Below, in pieces: positions 24,179 to 32,210 of a DNA stretch of 64,000 nucleotides. Origin of the DNA: Micromonospora gifhornensis (GTDB lineage Bacteria > Actinomycetota > Actinomycetes > Mycobacteriales > Micromonosporaceae); NCBI RefSeq assembly GCF_016863515.1, contig NZ_BOPA01000027.1, positions 1 through 64,000 of the forward strand, given 5' to 3'. Position numbers and translations under genes: made by a program. The notes under the pieces were generated by a model, which saw only the letters and a list, made by a program, of their open reading frames with translations, made no database searches and was not told the origin of the DNA. Positions within the stretch are counted from its first letter, which is position 1. The number at the start of each line of letters is the position of its first letter.

Positions 24179-24472
24179 ATGACTTTCGCACTGGCCCCAT
24201 CGGCGGTCTCTTCACCGGAGCCGCGCAGGCCGATCAAAAATCTTCGCGAAAAAGGGGCGGAAAGCTTTCACTCTGCGCTCGCCAAGGTTCTGACCACGGC
24301 CCTGGAGAATGCCCTGGAAGCAGGCGACCACCCGAGAGCAATCAGCATCATCAATCGTGGTTTCGCCGAGGGAAGCGCTCAGCTGGGCTGCGACCTCCTC
24401 TGCCGGGCAATCGCCGTCGTCGGAACAGCCCGGACCTGGACCGTGCAGCTCGCGCCCCTTCGTTCACCGTAG
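24179..24472 (+). CDS. hypothetical protein, 97 residues
   Basis: The ATG at 24179 is preceded by AGGAGAAGG, a strong ribosome site. The protein has a disordered Pro/Ser-rich start (TFALAPSAVSSPEPRRPIKN) and then a helical core: GAESFHSALAKVLTTALENALEAGD, HPRAISIINRGFAEGSAQLG and CDLLCRAIAVVGTARTW. There is no signal peptide or membrane segment and I do not recognise the family. The neighbours, a cold-shock gene and a secreted protein, give no hint. Confidence 0.6.
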   Translation: MTFALAPSAVSSPEPRRPIKNLREKGAESFHSALAKVLTTALENALEAGDHPRAISIINRGFAEGSAQLGCDLLCRAIAVVGTARTWTVQLAPLRSP

Positions 24473-24675
24473 TTACCCAGCCGGTCCGACCTGCCGCGTC
24501 CCTCAGATCGCTTCGCCCGGGTAACCGCAGGTCGCGGCACTGCGGCCACCGGGGACGGTCGGGGACGGCCACCGATCAGAGCCTCGACCTGGCGGCGCGG
24601 GATCTTCGGTCGGCACACCGTCGACCAGACCGCCCAGAGCCGACAACGGGAAAGCCTTGACGCGGGAACACCGAT

Positions 24676-24713
24676 CGAGCATCGTCGATTGAAATCGACC
24701 TCATAGATGCTCG
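24676..24713 (+). promoter_or_regulatory. hairpin just upstream of secreted-protein ribosome site
   Basis: CGAGCATC pairs with GATGCTCG, and inside it GTCGAT pairs with ATCGAC around a TGAA tetraloop; a six-base bulge (CTCATA) lies on the 3' side. It ends three bases before the GGGGAG ribosome site of the gene at 24729. It could be a cis-acting RNA element or a DNA operator; no known riboswitch class is recognised. Confidence 0.55.
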
Positions 24714-24728
24714 ACACGGGGAGAACCG

Positions 24729-25280
24729 ATGAAGACCCTCGTCACTCTCGCCTCTGCTGCCCTACTGCTGCTGACCACGGCCAGCGCACCCCACCGCCCG
24801 CCCACAGCCGATGCGCCCTGCCGCGGGCAGATCCACCCGAACCCGGGTTTCGAGCGCGGCACCACCGGTTGGACCGCCGACCCCCGCATCGTCGTACTCG
24901 GCGACACGGCCCGGCCCGCCCACACCGGCCGCGCGTACGCCACCTTCGCCGGGTTGGACGTCAGCCGGTACGACCTGCTGCGTACCGACGTGACGGTGCC
25001 GGCGAACTGCAACCTGACGGTCCGGTTCTGGGTCCGGACCCTCACCACCGAGACCAGCCGCGGCGACTACCTGAACGTCGGGCTGGCGGTCACCGGGATC
25101 CCCCCGAAGACGAGGTTCTCGCTGGCCTACGACGGCGGGTCGCAGTGGCGGGAGTACAGCATGTCCTCCGAGACGGCGACGACCGAGCGCACCGCGACGG
25201 TCACCTTCCTCGCCAGCGAGACGGCCGGCAACGGGGTCACCGCCTTCGACGTCGACGACGTGACCTTCACATTGAGCTGA
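24729..25280 (+). CDS. secreted beta-sandwich (CBM-like) protein
   Basis: A 183-residue secreted protein with GGGGAG five bases before its ATG. The signal peptide is MKTLVTLASAALLLLTTASA. The mature part starts with a Cys-containing CRGQIHPNPGFERGTTGWTA, where 'NPGFE.G..GW' is the hallmark opening of CBM4/9-like and related jelly-roll carbohydrate-binding domains. The end, TAFDVDDVTFTLS, matches the typical last strand ('..DDV.L'). No catalytic domain is attached. It may bind cell-wall or extracellular glycans, which is inference from the fold. It is followed after 13 bases by a methyltransferase gene. Confidence 0.8.
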   Translation: MKTLVTLASAALLLLTTASAPHRPPTADAPCRGQIHPNPGFERGTTGWTADPRIVVLGDTARPAHTGRAYATFAGLDVSRYDLLRTDVTVPANCNLTVRFWVRTLTTETSRGDYLNVGLAVTGIPPKTRFSLAYDGGSQWREYSMSSETATTERTATVTFLASETAGNGVTAFDVDDVTFTLS

Positions 25281-25293
25281 CCAGGACAGGGCA

Positions 25294-26313
25294 GTGTTCG
25301 GCACCGTGCCCGAGCGCCACTACGTCCACAACGAACAGCGCGGTGAGACCCTGCACCGCTCCGCCGCCGAGTCGATCCAGCGCGAGGTGATCGCCCTCGA
25401 CGTACCCGAAGGCGCACGCGTGCTGGAGATCGGCACCGGCACCGGATACTCCGGGGCGTTGCTTGCCGCCCTGACCGGGACCTCCGGTCGTGTGACAAGC
25501 GTCGACATCAGTGACCACCTGGTCGGCTGGGCCAACCGGTTGCATCGCCAACGCGGCCTGACCACCATCACCTGCCATGTCGCCGACGGCCTGGCCGGCT
25601 ACCTGCCGCACGCCCCCTACCAGCGACTCGTGGCCTGGTGCACGCCGCCCCGGTTGCCCCGCGCCTGGGTCGACCAGGTGACCGCCGACGGCCGGATCGT
25701 GGCCTGTCTACCTGTCGCCGCGCAGCCGTCCACCACGGTGATCACGAGCATCACTCTCGCGGCCGGAACTCCACGCGTCGACACGCTCACCTTCGGCGGG
25801 TACGCCCAGAGCACCACGCGCGCGGTGCCCGACGCGCTGACAGTTCCCGGTCGTTGGGTGGATCACGTCCGTCGACAACCCGGGACAGCGTGGCTGTCCA
25901 TCGGTTGGCGCGACCGCGACGACAGGCAGCACACCGGTGCCCGCGCCGCCCTCGACCTGCTACTGCGCCCCGGTCACACGGAGACGTACGCCGGATCACC
26001 GCTGGACTGGCTGTCGTGGACGGTTTTCTCCGTCATCGTCGCGGGCCGCAACCGCAGCGTCGTCGCCTTGCCCCCTGACGGCGTACGCGGAATCGGCCAC
26101 ACCACCGCCTCCTCGGCAGCCGTGATCCTGACCGACTCCACGATCATCGCGGACAGTCCTCGGTCCCCCTCGCTTGCCGCGTTGCGGAGCTGGCTCGACC
26201 GGTGGGAACACGCCGGCCGACCCGCCGCGACGTGGTACGAGCCCACCCTCACGCCCAACGACGACGAAGACCTTCCCGGCTGGGATCTCACCGTCGCTCC
26301 TCGAACAACCTGA
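25294..26313 (+). CDS. PCMT-like methyltransferase
   Basis: A 339-residue protein from GTG 25294. The SAM-binding motif VLEIGTGTGYSGALLA (near residue 44) with the second motif VTSVDISDHLV and the preceding HYVHNEQRGETLHRSAAES place it in the protein-L-isoaspartate O-methyltransferase family. The C-terminal half is longer than in housekeeping Pcm enzymes. Actinobacterial relatives with such an extension occur in peptide natural-product clusters, where they modify Asp residues. No precursor peptide or lanthipeptide synthetase is seen nearby. Repair of isoaspartate or modification of an unknown substrate are both possible. Confidence 0.8.
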   Translation: MFGTVPERHYVHNEQRGETLHRSAAESIQREVIALDVPEGARVLEIGTGTGYSGALLAALTGTSGRVTSVDISDHLVGWANRLHRQRGLTTITCHVADGLAGYLPHAPYQRLVAWCTPPRLPRAWVDQVTADGRIVACLPVAAQPSTTVITSITLAAGTPRVDTLTFGGYAQSTTRAVPDALTVPGRWVDHVRRQPGTAWLSIGWRDRDDRQHTGARAALDLLLRPGHTETYAGSPLDWLSWTVFSVIVAGRNRSVVALPPDGVRGIGHTTASSAAVILTDSTIIADSPRSPSLAALRSWLDRWEHAGRPAATWYEPTLTPNDDEDLPGWDLTVAPRTT

Positions 26314-26341
26314 TACTCGAACAATCCACGGCCCTCAGCCC

Positions 26342-27520
26342 TCAGCGCGCCGCACGGCCGCGCGACTCACGCGCGCGCCTGCGGCAGGCGTCGATGATGT
26401 CGGGGCGCAGCAGGTGGCCGAAGCCGGCCCGGTCGAGACGCTGAATCAGTCCGACGCGGTCGGTACGCAGGGCGGTGGCGGTGGTGTCGAGGTTCCAGTC
26501 GTGGGCGGCGAGCTGGGACAGCAGATGTCCGCGGCGGGTCTGCGCAGCCGACAGCCGGAACGTCTTGAGGTAGGCCAACTGGCCGGTCTCGTCGGTGATG
26601 ACCTCGCCGATGTGGTTGTCGGTATCGGGGTCGAAGGCGGGCAGGAACCGGGCCAGGGTGAAGCGGCCCATCCGGTGCACCGGGGTGACGGTGAGCCGTC
26701 CGGCGGCGAGCAGTCCGTCGGCCAGCACGGCGTGGAAGCCCTGCCACTCGGCGTCCACCCGGGCGAGTTGGGCGCGCAGATCGGCGACGCTGGTGACGGC
26801 CGTGTCGTCGAGCCGGACAGTGAAATCCGGTACGGCCGGATACAGGTGGGCGTAGTGGAACAGCAGATCGCCGTAGAAGTCCTGCAGCAGCGTGGGATGC
26901 AGGGCGCGGTAGTCGTCCGGGTGCGGAACGACGAACGCGGCAGTGAGCGCGTCGGCGACGTAGAGCACCATGCCGCACTGGTCGGGATGGATCTCGAAGA
27001 CGCGCAGCGCGTCGTCGAGGCCGGCGATGGCGGCACCGGTGTAGCCGGCCTCCACCCGGGGGGACAGGCCACGGGTGACTGCCTGGCGGGTCCACTCCTG
27101 CCAGGCGATGGGCGGGCCGCCGAACTGCAACGCCAGGTACCCCTCCATGGCCAGGTGCAGCGGCAGGAAACGCAGCCGCTGCCGGTCCTCCCGGCGCGCC
27201 ATGCGGCGGCGGAACACCAGCCGGATCCCCTCCGGAACTTCGGTGTCGGTGCTGCCGCGCAACTGGGTGCCGTAGGCGGCGGCCGGGGTGCTGTCGGTGG
27301 TCCAGGTGGCGACGAACGCGTGCGGGATGAACGAGACGTACGCCGTGCGGGGCGCGGTCTGGACGATCGACAGTGCGTCGGGGTCGTGGAGCCGGGCGTG
27401 CAGGCGCAGGTCGGTGACGGGGTCGCGCCGCAGGAGCGGGACGAGGCGGATCGCCCCCCACGTCTGGGCGGGTCCGGCGGTCAGCCCGGCCAGGTCGATG
27501 CCCTCGATGACGGCGGTCAC
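26342..27520 (-). CDS. ARPP-2-like protein
   Basis: A 392-residue protein from GTG 27520, AGGAGG seven bases upstream; it overlaps the vWA gene stop by four bases (GTGA). The N-terminal two thirds is an alpha/beta region: AGLTAGPAQTWGAIRLVPLLRR, HPDQCGMVLYVADALTAAFV and HPDDYRALHPTLLQDFYGDLL. I associate this with the ARPP (ARG and Rhodanese-Phosphatase-superfamily associated) group, with ARPP-2 the closer fit. The C-terminal 70 residues form a helix-turn-helix-like segment (AYLKTFRLSAAQTRRGHLLS, LDTTATALRTDRVGLIQRLD) like Fis-type DNA-binding ends. ARPP proteins are known from genomic associations with ADP-ribose and conflict-related enzymes; biochemical function is not known. Family assignment is by eye. 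Confidence 0.55.
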   Translation of the reverse strand: MTAVIEGIDLAGLTAGPAQTWGAIRLVPLLRRDPVTDLRLHARLHDPDALSIVQTAPRTAYVSFIPHAFVATWTTDSTPAAAYGTQLRGSTDTEVPEGIRLVFRRRMARREDRQRLRFLPLHLAMEGYLALQFGGPPIAWQEWTRQAVTRGLSPRVEAGYTGAAIAGLDDALRVFEIHPDQCGMVLYVADALTAAFVVPHPDDYRALHPTLLQDFYGDLLFHYAHLYPAVPDFTVRLDDTAVTSVADLRAQLARVDAEWQGFHAVLADGLLAAGRLTVTPVHRMGRFTLARFLPAFDPDTDNHIGEVITDETGQLAYLKTFRLSAAQTRRGHLLSQLAAHDWNLDTTATALRTDRVGLIQRLDRAGFGHLLRPDIIDACRRRARESRGRAAR

Positions 27521-28944
27521 GACACTGCCTCCTGGGCGTCGAGGAACCGCTCGACCCGGTCGGCGAGGTGGCGGCGTAGCTCGTCGAAGCCGGCGCTGCC
27601 GGTGGCGAAGCGGGCCAGTTCGACGAGCGCGGCGGCGTCCTCGGCGTCGCGGACCCCGACGGTGGCCACGCCGGCGGCCAGGCGGTGTACGTCGAAGGTG
27701 TCGGCGTCGTAGACCGGGTTGAGGTGCACGATGCTGGTGTGCTGGTCGGGGTCGAGGCGGGTGCGCCAGATCCGCAGCACCTCGGCGGCCTGTCCGGGTG
27801 GGGCGTTGTCCCAGCCGTCGGAGACGATGACGAGTCGGTCGGGGCGACGTTCGAGCGCGTCGAGGATGCGCACGCCCAGCCCGGTGGCCCCGACGGGGTG
27901 GACCAGCAGCGGGTCGCCGCGGTGGTGCAGCCACAGCCCGGTGAAGTCGGCGGCGAGGGCCTCCAGCAGATAGTGGGTGGCCAGGGCGACGGCGAGTGGC
28001 CGGCGACGTTTGGTCCCGGAGCCGGCGGCGGAGTAGCTGTCGTCGAGGACGGCCACCACTTGGCCCCAGGTGCCCGCCTGCCGGCGGGCGGCTCGACGCG
28101 CGGCGGCCCGGAGCGCGCCGGTCAGCTCGTCGCGACGCCGGAGGCGTTCCGGACGTGGCAGTGACAGCACGTAGCTCGCCAGCCGGGTCAGGGGTGCCGT
28201 GGCCAGGTCCATCGCGACGCCGTCGACCTTGTGCCGTACGGCGTTGCCCTGCAACCGCAGCCGTTCACCGGCGGTGAGCCTGGGTGCGATGCCGGACAGG
28301 AACCGGGCCCGGTCGATGCCGTGCTGGGCGGCCAGTCCCTCGGCGACGGTGTAGGGCAGCTCGTACAGGGCCCGCTGGTCGTAGTGGGCGCGCCGCCACG
28401 CCTCCAGGATCGGTGTCTCGTAGCGCTTGGGTCGACGCCAGTCGAACAGCACCGTGCCGACCTCGCCGGGAAGTGGCAGGTGGGCGTGTCGGGCGGCGAC
28501 GGACAACGAGCGGCGGTACTTGACCGCGTCGAAGGCCGGGTCGGGGCGGGCCGTCACCCAGTCGCGGACGATGGCACGGGTACGCCGGTTGTTGATCCCC
28601 CGCCGGCGCAGGTCGCGGAACACGCCGTACACCCGTTGTGGTGGTAGGGTCCGCAGCCGTGCGGCGATCAGTCGCCCCTCCTGCGCGCGTTGCTCGCGGC
28701 TGGCCTCTGCGGCGGTGCGCAGCAGGTTCGTCACGACCATGGCGGCGTTGAGCTGGTTGACGTCCAGGGCGAGGGTCGCGGCGTACAGGTCGCGGTAGTT
28801 GCCCAGGACGTACTCGTGGAGGAAGTCCAACGACAGGCGCTGCGCGGCGGCGGTGGAGCGGAACTCGCGTTGGGCCGTCGAGGTGATCGCGGCGTTGACG
28901 AACATCACCACGTCCTCGCACGCGACCCGATCCGCCCGCGACAT
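27517..28944 (-). CDS. TROVE/Ro60-like helical repeat plus vWA protein
   Basis: A 475-residue protein from ATG 28944. The first 290 residues are helical repeats rich in Arg (MVVTNLLRTAAEASREQRAQ, QRVYGVFRDLRRRGINNRRT, YRRSLSVAARHAHLPLPGEV), like the HEAT-like ring of TROVE/Ro60 RNA-binding proteins. The C-terminal vWA domain begins WGQVVAVLDDSYSAAGSG, where DDSYS is the metal-ion-dependent adhesion motif, and continues LVIVSDGWDNAPPGQ. Bacterial Ro60 (Rsr) binds Y RNAs and works with nucleases. This protein may do a related RNA job together with the ARPP-2-like protein translated from the overlapping GTGA. No Y-RNA-like gene was recognised nearby. The TROVE relation is inference. Confidence 0.62.
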   Translation of the reverse strand: MSRADRVACEDVVMFVNAAITSTAQREFRSTAAAQRLSLDFLHEYVLGNYRDLYAATLALDVNQLNAAMVVTNLLRTAAEASREQRAQEGRLIAARLRTLPPQRVYGVFRDLRRRGINNRRTRAIVRDWVTARPDPAFDAVKYRRSLSVAARHAHLPLPGEVGTVLFDWRRPKRYETPILEAWRRAHYDQRALYELPYTVAEGLAAQHGIDRARFLSGIAPRLTAGERLRLQGNAVRHKVDGVAMDLATAPLTRLASYVLSLPRPERLRRRDELTGALRAAARRAARRQAGTWGQVVAVLDDSYSAAGSGTKRRRPLAVALATHYLLEALAADFTGLWLHHRGDPLLVHPVGATGLGVRILDALERRPDRLVIVSDGWDNAPPGQAAEVLRIWRTRLDPDQHTSIVHLNPVYDADTFDVHRLAAGVATVGVRDAEDAAALVELARFATGSAGFDELRRHLADRVERFLDAQEAVS

Positions 28945-29190
28945 GACCGCGACTGCACCTTCTCTCGTCACCCTGGGTGCCGGCCGGGGAATGGGGGCAC
29001 GAACTGCGAAGCATCGCTTCAGAGGCGGGTTCCGGAAGTCGCACCGAAGTCCCGCGGCCGGCCCGGCCACGATACCGGTCACGATCAACCCGGTTCGGCG
29101 GCGTGGAGGGGTGACCCGAGGGCGTCCGGGCAGGGTCCCGGGTGTCGATACTGATGGACGTCGTGCAGACCCATGAGGGACAGTCGCATC

Positions 29191-29784
29191 ATGGAGAATT
29201 CTGTCGCCGTACGGCATCGCTCGATGGACGAGATCATGGCAGGGCTGCACCTGGTGCGGCAGTCCCCCCGGGAGTCCGGCACCCTGGCGTTGGCCGTACG
29301 TCGGCCGGCCGTCGACGCCCGCGAGGTGCTGTCGGAGGCCGAACTGGACGCGGGCGTCGGGTTGCTCGGCGACAGCTGGGGTCAACGACCCAGCAAACGC
29401 ACACCCGACCGGTCACCGCACCCCGACATGCAGCTCAACGTCATCAACTCCCGTTTCATCGAGCTGATCGCCGGTGCCGATCGCGACGCCTGGGCGCTGG
29501 CCGGTGATCAGCTCTACGTCGACCTGGACCTGAGCGTCGAGGCGCTGCCGGCCGGCACTCGTCTGGCGATCGGCGACCGGGCGGTCATCGAGGTGACCGA
29601 CCAGCCGCACAACGGTTGCGCCAAGTTCGCCGCCCGGTTCGGACGCGACGCTCACAAGGTGGTGTGGACCGAGGAAGGTCAGCGACTACGGTTGCGTGGC
29701 CTCAACGCCCGGGTGGTCGTCGGTGCGACGATCCGGGTCGGCGACCCCATCCGGCAGCTCCCGCCCGACCAGCCGCTGCCATGA
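29191..29784 (+). CDS. MOSC-domain protein
   Basis: A 197-residue protein. ATG 29191 has GAGGG ten bases upstream; ATG 29173 is in frame but lacks a site. The MOSC pattern is clear: HPDMQLNVINSRFIELIAG, LYVDLDLSVEALPAGTRLAI, VIEVTDQPHNGCAKFAARFG with the conserved Cys of the domain, and LRGLNARVVVGATIRVGD. Stand-alone MOSC proteins are thought to handle sulfur or molybdenum-cofactor chemistry. The gene is followed after 22 bases by an alpha/beta hydrolase and then a phosphoesterase, a probable small operon with no evident common pathway. Confidence 0.82.
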   Translation: MENSVAVRHRSMDEIMAGLHLVRQSPRESGTLALAVRRPAVDAREVLSEAELDAGVGLLGDSWGQRPSKRTPDRSPHPDMQLNVINSRFIELIAGADRDAWALAGDQLYVDLDLSVEALPAGTRLAIGDRAVIEVTDQPHNGCAKFAARFGRDAHKVVWTEEGQRLRLRGLNARVVVGATIRVGDPIRQLPPDQPLP

Positions 29785-29806
29785 CCTCGGGAAACGGCTG
29801 CCGGGC

Positions 29807-30355
29807 GTGACGCGTCACCTGGTCGTGCCCGGTCGGGGTGTGCCGTCGGCCGACCACTGGTCGCGAAGGTGGGTGCGGGACCGTCCGGGGTTTCAGTGGG
29901 CGCCGGAGCCGCCCGGGCCGCCGTACGTCGCCACCGAACGGGTCGCCGCGCTGCACGCTGCCATCAGCGCTGACCGTGAGCCGGTGATCCTGGTGGCGCA
30001 CAGTGCGGGATGCCTGACCGTCGCCGTCTGGGCCCACCGGCACCTCGGTCCCGTCCGGGCCGCGCTGCTGGTCACACCGCCGTACCTGGATCCGGACTGG
30101 AAACCCGGTCCGGGCGAGAGCGTCGATGTCGTCATCGACCACGTGCCACGCGAGCCCCTGCCGTTCCGCTCGATCCTGGTAGCCAGCCGCACCGACCCGA
30201 ACACCACCGTCGAACAGTTCGAGGCGTACGCGCGGGACTGGGGTTCGGAGCTGTTCGACGCGGGCGCGGTCGGGCATCTGGATTCCAGGGCCGGGTTCGG
30301 CCCCTGGCCCGACGGCGAGGATCTGCTCCGGTCGCTGGCCGCGGTGACGGGCTGA
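29807..30355 (+). CDS. RBBP9/YdeN-type alpha/beta hydrolase
   Basis: A 182-residue protein from GTG 29807. The start TRHLVVPGRGVPSADHWSRR and the nucleophile elbow ILVAHSAGCLTVAVWAH (Ser in HSAGC) define the RBBP9/YdeN group of small serine hydrolases; the late GAVGHLDSRAGFGPWPDGED provides the catalytic His. Family members are esterases of poorly known substrate. A weak ribosome site and 22-base spacing suggest translation coupled to the MOSC gene. Confidence 0.83.
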   Translation: MTRHLVVPGRGVPSADHWSRRWVRDRPGFQWAPEPPGPPYVATERVAALHAAISADREPVILVAHSAGCLTVAVWAHRHLGPVRAALLVTPPYLDPDWKPGPGESVDVVIDHVPREPLPFRSILVASRTDPNTTVEQFEAYARDWGSELFDAGAVGHLDSRAGFGPWPDGEDLLRSLAAVTG

Positions 30356-30383
30356 CCGGGCCGGTCGGGGCTACGCTGCCGGG

Positions 30384-30911
30384 ATGCGGCTGGTCATCAT
30401 GGCGGACACGCACGTGCCGAAGCGGGCCCGTGACCTGCCGTCCGGGCTGTGGGCTGCCGTCGATGCCGCCGACCTGGTCATCCATGCCGGCGACTGGGTC
30501 AGCGTGGAATTGCTCGACGAGGTGGAGCGGCGCAGCGCCCGGCTGGTCGGGGTCTACGGCAACAACGACGGCCCGCAGCTGCGTGCCCGGCTGCCGGAGA
30601 TCGCCCGGGTGCAGGTGGCCGGGATGCGGATCGCGGTGGTGCACGAGACCGGCCCCGCCAGTGGCCGGGAGCGTCGCTGCGCGGCCCGTTTTCCCGACTG
30701 CGACCTGCTCGTCTTCGGGCACTCCCACATCCCGTGGGACAGCGAGGCGCCGGGCGGTCTGCGGCTGCTCAATCCCGGCTCGCCGACCGACCGGCGGCGT
30801 CAGCCGTACGCGACGTATCTCACCGCCGATTTGGCCGACGGCCGGTTGGACGCCGTCACTCTGCACGAGGTAACGCCGTCCAGCCGGCCGCAACGCCGTG
30901 TGACGCCCTAG
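30384..30911 (+). CDS. YfcE/MJ0936-type metallophosphoesterase
   Basis: A 175-residue calcineurin-like phosphoesterase with all metal-binding blocks: MADTHVPKR (D-x-H), IHAGDWV (GD), GVYGNNDG (GNND), VVHETG (H) and FGHSHIP (GHSH). Length and block order match the YfcE/MJ0936 phosphodiesterase subfamily. It follows the hydrolase gene after 28 bases. Its last four bases overlap the stop of the convergent beta-lactamase-fold gene, so there is no room for a separate terminator. Confidence 0.92.
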   Translation: MRLVIMADTHVPKRARDLPSGLWAAVDAADLVIHAGDWVSVELLDEVERRSARLVGVYGNNDGPQLRARLPEIARVQVAGMRIAVVHETGPASGRERRCAARFPDCDLLVFGHSHIPWDSEAPGGLRLLNPGSPTDRRRQPYATYLTADLADGRLDAVTLHEVTPSSRPQRRVTP

Positions 30912-32161
30912 GGTGCCGCCACCGCCGCGTCGTTGCCCGGCATCCGGGTCACGCTGGGCAGCTGCGGTGCAGTCTCTGCCGAGCGACTGCTCACATCGCT
31001 GGTCGGGCACATCGCGGTGAGCAGGAAGGTCTGCCAGGCGATGTCGAACGGGTGCGGGTCGGGCAGACCGACCTGGTAGTGGCTGATGTTGATGCCGGAG
31101 GACACCTGGCGGGTGCCGTCGCGGCTGTGCAGCGAGTAGGTCAGGTGACCGAACACGGCGCCGTCGTGGCCCCAGAACTCGCCGCACGGGGTGGGCAGCG
31201 AGTAGATGCCGAGGCCGTAGGTGCCGGCCTCCGGCAGCTCCGGCAGCATCGGCACACCGTCGAGCATCTGCTTGAGGGTGGCGGGGCTGAGCAGGTCTCC
31301 GTCCAGCAGCGCGCGGAAGAAGGTGTTCAGGTCCGCCGTGGTGGAGATCATCTCGCCGGCCGTCCATCCCCAGCTCATGTTGAACTCGCTGAGGTCGCGT
31401 GCGCCGAAGGGGGCGAAGTAGGCGCCGCTGTGTGGGCCGCGGATCGTCGGATCGGTGCCCGGGAAGCTCGTCCCGGTGAGCTTCAACGGTCGCAGGATGC
31501 GCCGCTGCACCTCGGCCGGGGCGTCGTTGCCGGTGACCGCCTCGATCAGCAGTCCCGCCAGGACGTAGTTGGTGTTGGAGTAGCTGAACGTCGCGCCGGG
31601 AGCGCCGGTCGGCGGCATGGCCAGGCCGGTGGCGACCAGGTCCGCCGGGGCGTACGTGGTGACCTGCATCTGGTTGATCGCCGCGTACGAGTCGATCATC
31701 GCGTTGGTGTAGTTGCCGATGCCGCTCGTGTGGTTCAGCAGCATCCGGACGGTGACCTGGTCACCGCGCTCCCCCGGCACGGTGTCGGGGAGCCACTTGC
31801 CGACCGGGTCGTCCAGACCCAACCGTCCCTCGTCGACGAGTTGCAGCACGGCGGTGGCCACGAAGGTCTTGGTGATGCTGCCGATGCGGTGGCGCATCTG
31901 TGGCTGCATGGGTCGAGGTTTGGTCAGATACGCCTGGCCGGCGGCGGCTCGCCAGTCATGCCGCCCCTGGCGCACCTCGGCCAGGACGCCGGGCACCCCG
32001 GCCTCGGGTACTGCGGTGAGCGCAGCGCGCAACTCGGCGCGGTCCGGCCTGCCGGCGGACGGTCCGGGCTGCGCTGCGGCGGATGCGGGTAGAACAGCGA
32101 TCGTGGCCGCCAGCATCACGCCGGCGGCCACGACCTTCCGTGTCCGAAGAGTACTGAACAT
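30908..32161 (-). CDS. secreted class C beta-lactamase-fold serine hydrolase
   Basis: A 417-residue secreted protein: signal peptide with basic start and AGVMLAATIAVLPASAAA core. Catalytic motifs of the AmpC/DD-peptidase fold are SITK (Ser95-Lys98), FSYSNTNYVLAG (YSN) and WGHDGAVFGH (the HxG strand replacing KTG). This combination is typical of EstB-type esterases and D-aminopeptidase/D-alanyl-D-alanine carboxypeptidases rather than true beta-lactamases. The ATG is preceded directly by TAGGG, so it may be leaderless or weakly translated. Convergent with the phosphoesterase gene. Confidence 0.88.
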   Translation of the reverse strand: MFSTLRTRKVVAAGVMLAATIAVLPASAAAQPGPSAGRPDRAELRAALTAVPEAGVPGVLAEVRQGRHDWRAAAGQAYLTKPRPMQPQMRHRIGSITKTFVATAVLQLVDEGRLGLDDPVGKWLPDTVPGERGDQVTVRMLLNHTSGIGNYTNAMIDSYAAINQMQVTTYAPADLVATGLAMPPTGAPGATFSYSNTNYVLAGLLIEAVTGNDAPAEVQRRILRPLKLTGTSFPGTDPTIRGPHSGAYFAPFGARDLSEFNMSWGWTAGEMISTTADLNTFFRALLDGDLLSPATLKQMLDGVPMLPELPEAGTYGLGIYSLPTPCGEFWGHDGAVFGHLTYSLHSRDGTRQVSSGINISHYQVGLPDPHPFDIAWQTFLLTAMCPTSDVSSRSAETAPQLPSVTRMPGNDAAVAAP

Positions 32162-32210
32162 CCCTACATGATTGTCGCGTGCCGGGCTGAATGCACCCTC
32201 TGCCGGGAAA

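Noticed and set aside
25294..26313. A lanthipeptide or FxLD-type peptide cluster around the PCMT-like methyltransferase
   Set aside because: No LanB/LanC-type dehydratase or cyclase and no short precursor with an FxLD motif is seen next to it.
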